Below are positions 21,401 through 32,613 of a stretch of 35,617 nt of DNA, one piece after another (position 1 is the stretch's first letter; every line of letters begins with the position of its first letter). Made by a program: the position numbers and the translations under genes. The stretch spans positions 64,001 to 99,617 of the forward strand of contig WPIO01000314.1 in the NCBI GenBank assembly GCA_009760855.2, in the 5' to 3' direction. The stretch comes from Cristatella mucedo (taxonomy: Eukaryota > Bryozoa > Phylactolaemata > Cristatellidae). The notes under the pieces are model-generated. The model did not search any database, was not told the DNA's origin, and was given only the letters and a program-made list of their open reading frames with translations.

Positions 21401-23650
21401 TTGAGCTGCCTAGATCTGCCGCTAGCGGACTTGAGTTAAATCAATCTATTGCGATTAGCCCCAATCTTCCGCGAGATTTCGTATGCTGTGTCGAGCTGCT
21501 GCGAGCATCCGTGGTCGTACGCTAGCAGCCGTGACCACCCGAAAGATGCAACCAACTGCCGCGGTCTGCAGTGGACTACCGTAAGCTTCAGTGACCAACT
21601 ACGAGTTGATTTGATATATCGAAATCCGCTGCGAGGTGAAGCTCATTACAGACTTCTGAAGCGAGCTGTCGCTAGCTGCAGTGAGCTGCTGCAAGTTGCA
21701 GGGATTTTCGTGAGCTGCGTCAAGCTGCGACGAGCTGCCGAGACTTGTTTTGATGTACCGAGATTTGCTGAGAGCTGAAGGGAGTTAAAACAATCTGTTG
21801 CGATCCGCCGTAACCTTCTAAAAGCTTTCGCCTGCTGCGTCGAGTTGCTACGAGCTTCTCTGATCTCTCACAAGCAGCTGTGACCATCAACGAGATGCTG
21901 CGAGCTGCTGCGAACTGTCACGATCTGCTGCGAGCTACCGCTAGCTGCGGAGGGCTGCCATGAGTTGTCTTTATCTTTCGAGATCTGCTGCGAGCCGAAA
22001 CGTGTTTTTGCATTCTGCGGCTACTACCACAAGCTGAGGTGAGCTGCCGTTAGCTGCCGCAAGTTGCGGCAATCTGCTGCTAGCTACAGCAAGCTTCGAC
22101 GAGCTGCCATTAGTTCTTTCTGATGACTGAGATCTTTCACGAGGTAATGCGAGTTGAAGCGATTTGTGTTAGTCGGACACAAGCTTCTGTGGGCTTTAGC
22201 ATGCTGCGTCGACCTGTTGCTAAATTGCGGAATCTTATGCAAGAGGCCGTGAGCAGCCGCCTGTTGCCGGGAGCTGGAGCGAACCGCCGCAGTCGGCTGC
22301 CAGATGCAACGAGTTCTCTGGATCTACCGGGTTCTACTGTGAGCTGAAGCGATTGAAGCGATCGGTTGCAGTAAGCCGCAAACTTCCGTATGCCTTTAAA
22401 TACTGCTTCAAGGAGCTGTGAGCTTCCACGATCTTCGGCGAGCAGCAGTGATCATCCGCAAGATGCTGTGAGCTGCTGCGAACTGCCGCGATCTGCTTCG
22501 AGCCACCGCAGGGGCAGCGAGCTGCCACGAGTTGTCTCAACCTTTCAAAACATACTGAGAGCTGACGCGTAATGCAGCAATCTGCTGCAAGATTCTGAAA
22601 GCTGCGGGAGGTGGCCATTACCTGCCCCAAGCCTTTGCGGGAATAAATAATAAGTTGCAATCTGCAACAAGTTCGCTTTCGCATGCTGCGTCGAGCTTCT
22701 GTGAGCTTCAGCAATATTCCGCCAGAGGCCAAGACTATTTTTCAGACGCCAGGAGCTTCTGCGAACTGCCGCCGTTAGCTGCGAGCAATTGAAAGCTGCC
22801 GCAAGCTACCCCGAGTCGTCTTAATGTTCCGAAATCAGCAGCTAGCTTACGCAAGTGGCAGCCGTCCGCTGCGACCGACTGCAAGCTACTTGGGGCTGCC
22901 GTTAGCTGCCACAAGCTTTAGCAACCTACCGAGAGCTGATGTCGATTGCAGCGATCGGCAGCGAGCAACGACAAGCTGCGAAAAGCTGCCATGACTTCTA
23001 TAGAGCTACTTAGGTCTACCGCGATCTGACTCTTGTTGCGGGGACCTATTGCGACTATGCCCGATCTTCCGTAAGTTTTCCCATGCTGTGTCGAGCTGCT
23101 GCAAGCTTCCGCGATTTTACGCTAGCAGCCGTGACCATCTAGGAGATGCCGCGACCTGCAACCAACTACCCCGGCCTAATGCAAACTACCGCAAGCTTCG
23201 GCAAGCTGCCAAGAGTTGACAGGATATTCCGGAACCTGCTGGAGATGACGCAAGTAGCAGATATGTGCCACGAGCTACCGCAAGATGCAGGTAGCTGCTG
23301 CAAGCTGCTGCCAGTTGTAGTGTTGCGAGCTCCTGCAACTTTTCGCGAGCAACTGTGACCATCAACGAGATCCGACGAGCGTTTGCGAACTGTCGCGGTC
23401 TACGATGAGCCACCGAAAGCAGGGGCTAGCGGCCACGAGTTTGTTAAATCTTCTAGGATCTGCTGTGAGCTGAAGCACATTAATGCAATCTGCCGATAGC
23501 TACAAGATGCTGAGGTGAGCTGCCGTGAGCAGCCGCATGTTGCAGCTATCTACTACGAGCTACGGCAAGCTCCGTAGAACTGGCACGAGTTCTCTCGATA
23601 AACTGTGATCTCCAGCGAGCTGATGCGAGTTTAAGTGATCCGTTGCGGTG
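9471..23650 (+). repeat. Degenerate gctgcgagc repeat with higher-order units
   Basis: About 14 kb in constant plus orientation. Besides the short core motif there is a long-range order. An anchor, gcatgctgcgtcgagctgc followed by a gtgacc-containing part, recurs throughout. Successive anchors near 15365, 15739, 16029, 16248, 16618, 16987, 17204 and 17493 are 374, 290, 219, 370, 369, 217 and 289 bases apart. The variant anchor with catactgcgtcgag and a following gattttcgagctgcaa recurs near 11606 and 12565 (959 apart) and near 16248 and 17204 (956 apart). The roughly 370 unit splits into about 149 and 220 bases (landmarks gccacgagttgtcttgatc near 16741, 16890 and 17110). No gene is supported. 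Monomers are strongly diverged, so homogenisation has stopped. Confidence 0.8.
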
Positions 23651-24224
23651 AGCTGTTTGAAGTTTCTAGATATTCCGCGATCTGCTGCAAACTCGTGCGA
23701 AATGTGTTATTCGAGTGCGAAATGCTTGAAACAAGGTGCAGCACTCTGCTGCCAACAGGCTCACGCTCCGACAAGCAGATTTGAAGTTTCTAGTTATTCT
23801 GCGATCTGCTGCGAACTCGTGCGAAATGTGTTATTTACGTGCGAAAAGCTTGAAACAAGGTGCAGCACTCTGCTGACAGCCAGCGCACGCTCCGACATAT
23901 AGATTTGAAGTTTCTAGATATTCTGCGATCTGCTGCGAACTCGTGCGAAATGTGTTATAAAGTGCGAATAGCCGAAATAAGGTGAAGCACTCAGCTGCCA
24001 GCAACCGCACGCTACGACAAGCAGATATGAAGTCTGAAAACATTCTGCGATTTGCTGCGAACTGGTGCGAAATGATCTATTCGAGTACGAATGGTTTAAA
24101 GCAAGCTGAAGCACTCTGCTGCCAGCTACCACACGCTCTGACGAGCAGATTTAAAATGTGTAGATATTCTGCGATCTGCTGCGAACTCGTGCGAAATGTG
24201 CTATTTACGTGCGAAAAGCTTGAA

Positions 24225-25712
24225 ACAAGGTGCAGCACTCTGCTGACAGCAACCGCACGCTCCGACAAGCAGATTTAGAGTTTCTGGATATTCCGCGATC
24301 TGCTGCAAATTGGTGCGAAATGTGTTATTCGAGTGCGAAATGCTCGAAACAAGGTGCAGCGCTCTGCTGCCAGCCAGCTCACGCTCCGACATGCAGATTT
24401 GAAGTTTCTAGATATTCCGCGATCTGCTGCAAACTCGTGCGAAATGTGTTACATACGTGCGAAATGCTTGAAACAAGGTGCAGCACTCTGCTGCCAGCCA
24501 GCTCACGCTCCGACAAGCAGATTCGAAGTTTCTAGATATTCCGCGATCTGCTGCGAACTCGTGCGAAATGTGTTATTGACGTTCGAAATGCTTGAAACAA
24601 GGTGCTGCACTCTTCTGCCAGCCTGCGCACGCTCCAAAAAGCAGAATTACAGTTTCTGGATATTCCGCGATCTGCTGCGAACTCGTGCGAAATATGTTAT
24701 TCGAGTGCGAAATGCTTAAAACAAGGTGCAGCACTCTGCTGCCAGCCAGCCCACGCTCCAAAATCTAGATTTTAAGTTTCTACATATTCCGCGATCTGCT
24801 GCGAACTCGTGCGTAATGTGTTATATGAGTGCGAATGCTTAAAACAAGGTGCAGCACTCTGCTGCTAGCCAGCTCACGCTCCGACATGCAGATTTGAAGT
24901 TTCTAGATTTCCGCGATCTGCTGCGAACTCGTGCGAAATGTGTTATTCGAGTGCGAAATGCTTAAAACAAGGTGCAGCACTCTGCTGCCAGCCAGCTCAC
25001 GCTCCGACATGTACATTTGAAGTTTCTAGAAATTCCGCGATCTGCTGCGAACTCGTGCGAAATGTGTTATTTACGTGCAAACGGCTTGAAACAAGGTGCA
25101 GCACTCTGCAGCCAGCCAGCACACGCTCCGACATGTAGATTCGAAGTTTCTAGATATTCCGCGAACTGCTGCGAACTCGTGCGAAATGTGTTATTGACGT
25201 TCGAAATTCTTGAAACAAGGTGCAGCACTCTGCTGCCAGCCAGCTCACGCTCTGACAAGCAGATTTGAAGTTTCTGGATATTCTGCGATCTTCTGCGAAC
25301 TCGTGCGAAATGTGTTATTTACTTGTGAAATACTTAAAACAAGTTGCAGCACTCTGCTGCCAGCCAGCACACGCTACGACATGTAGGTTTCGAAGTTTCT
25401 AGATATACCGCGATCTGCTGCGAACTCGTGCGAAATGTGCTATTTACGTGCAAAATGCTTGAAACAAGGTGAAGCACTCTTCAGCCAGCCAGCTCACGCT
25501 CCGACATGTAGATTTGAAATTGTTAGATATTCTGCGATCTACTGTAAACTCGTGCGAAATGTGTTATTGACGTTCGAAATGCTTGAAACGAGGTGCAGCA
25601 CTCTGCTGCCAGCCTGAGCACGCTCCGACAAGCAGAATTGAAGTTTCTGGATATTCCGCGATCAGCTGCGAACTCGTGCGAAATGTGATATTACCGTGCC
25701 AAAAGCTTGAAA
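24225..25712 (+). repeat. 12-monomer block, source-like copy
   Basis: This block of about 1487 bases (12 monomers less one base) carries rare diagnostic variants: gacagcaaccgcacg with tttagagtttctgg (24246-24280), acttgtgaaatacttaaaac (25321) and ggtgaagcactcttcagcc (25468). The same variants recur at 28028-29620 in rearranged order, showing a block duplication within the array. Confidence 0.7.
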
Positions 25713-27564
25713 CAAGGTGCAGCACTCTGCTGACAGCCACCGCACGCTCCGAAAAGCAGATTTGAAGTTTCTGGATATACTGTGATCTTCTGCGAACTCG
25801 TGGGAAATGTGTTATTTACGTGCAAAATGCTTAAAACAAGGTGCAGCACTCTGCTGCCAGCCAGCTCACGCTCCGACATGTAGATTCGAAGTTTCTAGAT
25901 ATTCCGCGATCTGCTGCGAACTCGTGCGAAATGTGTATTGACGTTCGAAATGCTCAAAACAAGGTGCTGCACCCTTCTGCCAGCCTGCACACGCTCCAAA
26001 AAGCAGAATTACAGTTTCTGGATATTCAGCGATCTGCTGCGAACTCGTGCGAAATGTGATATTTACGTGCCAAAAGCTTGAAACAAGGTGCAGCACTCTG
26101 CCGCCAGCCAGCTCAAGCTGCGACATGCTGATTTGAAGTTTCTAGATATTCCGCGATCTTCTGCAAACTCGTGCGAAATGTGTTATTCGAGTGCGAAATG
26201 CTTGAAAGAAGGTGCAGCACTCTGCTGCCAGCCAGCTCACGCTCCGACATGTAGATTCGAAGTTTCTAGATATTCCGCGATCTGCTGCGAACTCGTGCGA
26301 AATGTGTTATTGACGTTCGAAATGCTTGAAACAAGGTGCTGCACCCTTCTGCCAGCCTGCTCACGCGCCAAAAAGCAGAATTACAGTTTCTGGATATTCC
26401 GCGATCTGCTGCGAACTCGTGCGAAATGTGATATTTACGTGCCAAAAGCTTGAAACAAGGCGCAGCACTCTGCTGCTAGCCAGCTCACGCTGCGACATGC
26501 TGATTTGAAGTTTCTAGATATTCCGCGATCTGCTGCAAACTCGTGCGAAATGAGTTATTCGATTGCGAAATGCTTGAAAGAAGGTGCAGCACTCTACTGC
26601 TAGCCAGTGCACGCTCCGACATGTAGATTCGAAGTTTCTAGATATTCGGCTATCTGCTGCGAACTCGTGCGAAATGTGTTATTTACATGCGAAAAGCTTG
26701 ATACAAGGTGCAGCACTCTGCTGACAGGCAGTGCACGCTCCGACACGTAGATTTGAAGTTTCTAGTCATTCTGCGATCTGCTGCGAACTCGTGCGAAATG
26801 TGTTATTTACGTGCGAAATGCTTGAAACAAGGTGCAGCATTCTGCTGACAGCCAGCCCACGCTCCGACAAGCAGATTTAAAGTTTCTGGATATTCCGTGA
26901 TCTGGTGCGAAGTGGTGCGAACTGTGTTATTCGAGTGCGAAATGCTCAAACAAGGTGCAGCACTCTGCTGTCAGCCAGCCCACGCTCCGCCAAGCAGATT
27001 TGAAGTTTCTGGATATTCTGCGATCTGCTGCGAACTCGTGCGAAATGTGTTATTCGAGAGCGAAATGCTTGAAAGAAGGTGCAGCACTCTGCTGCCAGCC
27101 AGCTCACGCTCCGACATGTATATTCGAAGTTTCTAGATATTCCGCGATCTGCTGCAAACTCGTGCAAAATGTGTATTGACGTACGAAATGCTTGAAACAA
27201 GGTGCACCACTCTGCTGCCAGCCAGCACACGCTCCGACATGTAGATTTAAAGTTTCTAGATATTCTGCGATGTGATGCGAACTCGTGCGAAATGTGTTAC
27301 ATACGTGCGAAATGCTTAAAACAAGGTGCAGCACTCTGCTGCCAGCCGACCCACGCTCCGAAATCTAGATTTTAAGTTTCTACATGTTCCGAGATCTGCT
27401 GCGAACTCGTGCGTAATGTGTTATATGAGTGCGAATGCTTAAAACAAGGTGCAGCACTCTGCTGCTAGCAAGCTCACGCTCCGAAATGCAGATTTGAAGT
27501 TTCTAGATTTCTGCGATCTTCTGCGAACTCGTGCGAAATGTGTTATTTACTTGTGAAATACTTA

Positions 27565-27995
27565 AAACAAGGTGCAGCACTCTGCTGACAGGCAGTGCAC
27601 GCTCCGACACGTAGATTTGAAGTTTCTAGTTATTCTGCGATCTGCTGTGAACTCGTGCGAAATGTGTTATTTACGTGCGAAATGCTTGAAACAAGGTGCA
27701 GCATTCTGCTGACAGCCAGCCCACGCTCCGACAAGCAGATTTGAAGTTTCTGGATATTCCCTGATCTGGTGCGAAGTGGTGCGAACTGTGTTATTCGAGT
27801 GCGAAATGCTCAAAACAAGGTGCAGCACTCTGCTGCCAGCCAGCCCACGCTCCGACAAGCAGATTTGAAGTTTCTGGATATTCTGCGATCTGCTGCGAAC
27901 TCGTGCGAAATGTGTTATTCCAGAGCGAAATGCTTGAAAGAAGGTGCAGCACTCTGCTGACAGCCAGCTCACGCTCCGACATGTATATTCGAAGT
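27565..27995 (+). repeat. 7-monomer-spaced duplicate block
   Basis: This stretch matches about 26700-27130 at an offset of 864 (seven monomers less four bases). Shared rare variants are gacaggcagtgcacgctccg (ctgaca at 26721 and 27585), acacgtagatttg, and tctggtgcgaagtggtgcga (26901 and 27765). Confidence 0.6.
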
Positions 27996-28027
27996 TTCTA
28001 GATATTCCGCGATCTGCTGCGAACTCG

Positions 28028-29620
28028 CGCGAAATGTGTTATTGACGTTCGAAATTCTTGAAACAAGGTGCAGCACTCTGCTGCCAGCCAGCTCACGCTC
28101 TGACAAGCAGATTTGAAGTTTCTGGATATTCTGCGATCTTCTGCGAACTCGTGCGAAATGTGTTATTTACTTGTGAAATACTTAAAACAAGGTGCAGCAC
28201 TCTGCTGCCAGCCAGCGCACGCTACGAAATGTAGGTTTCGAAGTTTCTAGATATACCGCGATCTGCTGCGAACTCGTGCGAAATGTGCTATTTACGTGCA
28301 AAATGCTTGAAACAAGGTGAAGCACTCTTCAGCCAGCCAGCGCACGCTCCGACATGTAGATTTGAAATTGTTAGATATTCTGCGATCTACTGTAAACTCG
28401 TGCGAAATGTGTTATTGACGTTCGAAATGCTTGAAACGAGGTGCAGCACTCTGCTGCCAGCCTGAGCACGCTCCGACAAGCAGAATTGAAGTTTCTGGAT
28501 ATTCCGCGATCAGCTGCGAACTCGTGCGAAATGTGATATTACCGTGCCAAAAGCTTGAAACAAGTTGCAGCACTCTGGTGACAGCAACCGCACGCTCCGA
28601 CAAGCAGATTTAGAGTTTCTGGATATTCCGCGATCTGCTGCAAATTGGTGCGAAATGTGTTATTCGAGTGCGAAATGCTCGAAACAAGGTGCAGCGCTCT
28701 GCTGCCAGCCAGCTCACGCTCCGACATGCAGATTTGAAGTTTCTAGATATTCCGCGATCTGCTGCAAACTCGTGCGAAATGTGTTACATACGTGCGAAAT
28801 GCTTGAAACAAGGTGCAGCACTCTGCTGCCAGCCAGCTCACGCTCCGACAAGCAGATTCGAAGTTTCTAGATATTCCGCGATCTGCTGCGAACTCGTGCG
28901 AAATGTGTTATTGACGTTCGAAATGCTTGAAACAAGGTGCTGCACCCTTCTGCCAGCCTGCGCACGCTCCAAAAAGCAGAATTACAGTTTCTGGATATTC
29001 CGCGATCTGCTGCGAACTCGTGCGAAATATGTTATTCGAGTGCGAAATGCTTAAAACAAGATGCAGCACTCTGCTGCCAGCCAGCCCACGCTCCAAAATC
29101 TAGATTTTAAGTTTCTACATATTCCGCGATCTGCTGCGAACTCGTGCGTAATGTGTTATATGAGTGCGAATGCTTAAAACAAGGTGGAGCACTCTACTGC
29201 TAGCCAGCTCACGCTCCGACATGCAGATTTGAAGTTTCTAGATTTCCGCGATCTGCTGCGAACTCGTGCGAAATGTGTTATTCGAGTGCGAAATGCTTGA
29301 AAGAAGGTGCAGCACTCTGCTGCCAGCCAGCTCACGCTCCGACATGTACATTTGAAGTTTCTAGAAATTCCGCGATCTGCTGCGAACTCTTGCGAAATGT
29401 GTTATTTACGTGCAAAAGGCTTGAAACAAGGTGCAGCACTCTGCAGCCAGCCAGCACACGCTCCGACATGTAGATTCGAAGTTTCTAGATATTCCGCGAT
29501 CTGCTGCGAACTCGTGCGAAATGTGTTATTGACGTTCGAAATTCTTGAAACAAGGTGCAGCACTCTGCTGCCAGCCAGCTTACGCTCCGACAAGCAGATT
29601 TGAAGTTTCTGGATATTCTG
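28028..29620 (+). repeat. Mosaic duplicate of the 12-monomer block
   Basis: 28028 to about 28565 matches 25180-25717 at an offset of 2848. From about 28580 to 29620 it matches 24245-25285 at an offset of 4335. The difference is 1487, so the join at about 28565-28580 connects the end of the block to its beginning, as in a tandem duplicate of the 12-monomer unit. From about 29610 similarity switches to 27875 onward (offset 1735, 14 monomers). Confidence 0.65.
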
Positions 29621-31292
29621 CGATCTGCTGCGAACTCGTGCGAAATGTGTTATTCCAGAGCGAAATGCTTGAAAGAAGGTGCAGCACTCTGCTGACAGCC
29701 AGCTCACGCTCCGACATGTATATTCGAAGTTTCTAGATATTCCGCGATCTGCTGCGAACTCGTGCGAAATGTGTTATTGACGTTCGAAATTCTTGAAACA
29801 AGGTGCAGCACTCTGCTGCCAGCCAGCTCACGCTCTGACAAGCAGATTTGAAGTTTCTGGATATTCTGCGATCTTCTGCGAACTCGTGCGAAATGTGTTA
29901 TTTACTTTTGAAATACTTAAAACAAGGTGCAGCACTCTGCTGCCAGCCAGCACACGCTCCGACAAGTAGGTTTCGAAGTTTCTAGATATACGGCGATCTG
30001 CTGCGAACTCGTGCGAAATGTGTTATTTACGTGCAAAATGCTTGAAACAAGGTGCAGCACTCTGCAGCCAGCCAGCACCCGCTCCGACATGCAGATTTGA
30101 AGTTTCTAGATATTCCGCGATCTGCTGCTAACTCTTGCGAAACGTGTTATTTACGTGCGAAATGCTTTAAACATGGTGCAGCACTCTGCTGCCAGTCAGC
30201 TCACGCTCCGACAAGCAGATTTGAAGTTTCTAGATATTCCCCGATCTGCTCCGAACTCGTGCGAAAACGTGTTATTTACGTGCGAAATGCTTGAAACAAG
30301 GTGCAGCACTCTGCTGACAGCCAGCGCACGCTCCGACGAGCAGATTTGAAGTTTCTGGATATTCCGCGATCTGCTGCGAACTCGTGCGAAATGTGTTATT
30401 CGAGAGGGAAATGCTTAAAACAAGGTGCAGCACTCTGCTGCCAGCCAGCTCACGCTCCGACATGAAGATTTGAAGTTTCTAGATATTCCGCGATCTGCTG
30501 CGAACTCGTGCGAAATGTGTTATTGGCGTGCGAAATGCTTATAATAAGGTTCAGCATTTTGCTGCTAGCCAGCTCACGCTCCGACATGCAGATTTGAAGT
30601 TTCTAGATATTCCGCGATCTGCTGCGAACTCGTGCGAAATGTTATTTACGTGCGAAATGCTTGAAAACAAGGTGCAGCACTCTGCTGCCAGCCAGCGCAC
30701 GCTCCGACATGTAGATTTGAAGTTTCTAGATATTCTGCGATCTGCTGCGAACTCGTGCGAAATGTGTTATTTACGTGCAAAATGCTTGAAACAAGGTGCA
30801 GCACTCTGCTGCCAGCCAGCTCACGCTCCGACATGCAGATTCGAAGTTTCTAGATATTCCGCGATCTGCTGCGAACTCGTGCGAAATGTGTTATTCGAGT
30901 GCGAAATGCTTGAAACAAGGTGCAGCACTCTGCTGCCAGCCAGCGCACGCTCCGACATGCAGATTTGAAGTTTCTAGATTTCTGCGATCTGCTGCGAACT
31001 CGTGGGAAGTGTGTTTTTTGAGTACGAAATGCTCAGAACAAGGTGGTGCACTCTGCTGCCAGCCAGTGCACGCTCCGACATGTAGATTTGAAGTTCCTAG
31101 ATATTCCGCGATCTGCTGCGAACTCGTGCGAAATGTGTTATTTACGTGCGAAATGCTTAAAACAAGGTGCAGCACTCTGCTTCCAGCCGGCTCACGCTCC
31201 GACATGTAGTTTCGAAGTTTCTAGATATTCCGCGATCTGCTGCGAACTCGTGCGAAATGTGTTATTTACGTGCGAAATGCTTGAAACAAGGT

Positions 31293-31307
31293 GCAGCACT
31301 CTGCTGC
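31293..31307 (+). other. Conserved hairpin inside the 124-bp monomer (example)
   Basis: gcagca (31293-31298), loop ctc, tgctgc (31302-31307) form a perfect six-pair dyad. The same dyad is present in nearly all monomers; copies with ctgaca in place of ctgcca lose the outermost pair. It is one of the least variable parts of the monomer. Short dyads are frequent in centromeric satellites, but whether this one forms or binds a protein is unknown. Confidence 0.5.
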
Positions 31308-32530
31308 CAGCCAGCGCACGCTCCGACATGTAGATTTGAAGTTTCTAGATATTCTGCGATCTGCTGCGAACTCGTGCGAAATGTGTTATTTACGTGCGAA
31401 ATGCTTGAAACAAGGTGCAGCACTCTGCTGACAGCCAGCCCACGCTCCGACATGTAGATTCGAAGTTTCGAGATATTCTGCGATCTGCTGCGAACTCGTG
31501 CGAAATGTGTTATTACGTGCAAAATGCTTGAAACAAGGTGCAGCACTCTGCTGCCAGCCAGCCCACGCTCCGACAAGCAGATTTGAAGTTTCTGGATATT
31601 CCGCGATCTGCTGCGAACTCGTGCAAAATGTGTTATTTACGTGCGAAATGCTTGAAACAAGGTGCAGCACTCTGCTGCCAGCCAGCGCACGCTCCGACAA
31701 GCAGATTTGAAGTTTCTGGATATTCTGCGATCTGCTGCGAACTCGTGCGAAATGTGTTATTTACGTGCGAAATGCTTGAAACAAGGTGCAGCACTCTGCT
31801 GCCAGCCAGCTCACGCTCCGACATGTAGATTTGAAGTTTCTAGATATTCCGCGATCTGCTGCGAACTCGTGCGAAATGTGTTATTTACGTGCGAAATGCT
31901 CAAAACAAGGTGCAGCACTCTGCTGCCAGCCAGCCCACGCTCCGAAAAGCAGATTTGAAGTTTCTGGATATTCTGCGATCTTCTGCGAACTCGTGCGAAA
32001 TGTGTTATTTACGTGCCAAAAGCTTGAAAACAAGGTGCAGCACTCTGCTGCCAGCCAGCTCACGCTCCGACATGCAGATTTGAAGTTTCTAGATATTCCG
32101 GGATCTTCTGGGAACACGTGCGAAATGTTTTATTTACGTGCGAAAAATGCTTAAAACAAGGTGCAGCACTCTGCTGCCAGCCAGCTCACGCTCCGACATG
32201 TAGATTTGAAGTTTCTAGATATTCCGCGATCTGCTGCGAACTCGTGCGAAATGTGTTATTTACGTGCAAAATGCTTGAAACAAGGTGCAGCACTCTGCTG
32301 CCAGCCAGCACACGCGCTCCGACAATGCAGATTTGAAGTTTCTAGATATTCGCGATCTGCTGCGAACTCGTGCGAAATGTGTTATTCGACGTGCGAAATG
32401 CTTGAAAACAAGGTGCAGCACTCTGCTGCCAGCCAGCTCACGCTCCGAAATGTAGATTTGAAGTTTCTAGATATTCCGCGATCTGCTGTGAACTCGTGCG
32501 AAACGTGTTATTTACGTGCGAAAAGCTTTA

Positions 32531-32613
32531 AACAAGGTGCAGCACTCTGCTGCCAGCAAGTGCACGCTCCGACATGTAGATTTGAAGTTTCTAGATATTC
32601 CGCGATCTGCTGC
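32531..32613 (+). repeat. Shortened 83-base monomer
   Basis: The aacaag landmark occurs at 32531 and again at 32614, only 83 bases apart instead of 124, because about 41 bases after gatctgctgc are missing. The following unit starts with aacaagctgcagc. It is either a true deletion or a consensus error in a region that has other odd indels (32310-32420). Confidence 0.7.

Noticed and set aside
6536-23360. Many ORFs of 60-183 residues rich in Ala, Ser, Cys, Arg and Leu
   Set aside because: They arise from the gctgcgagctgc motif, are open on both strands and in several frames at once, and share no start, length or domain.
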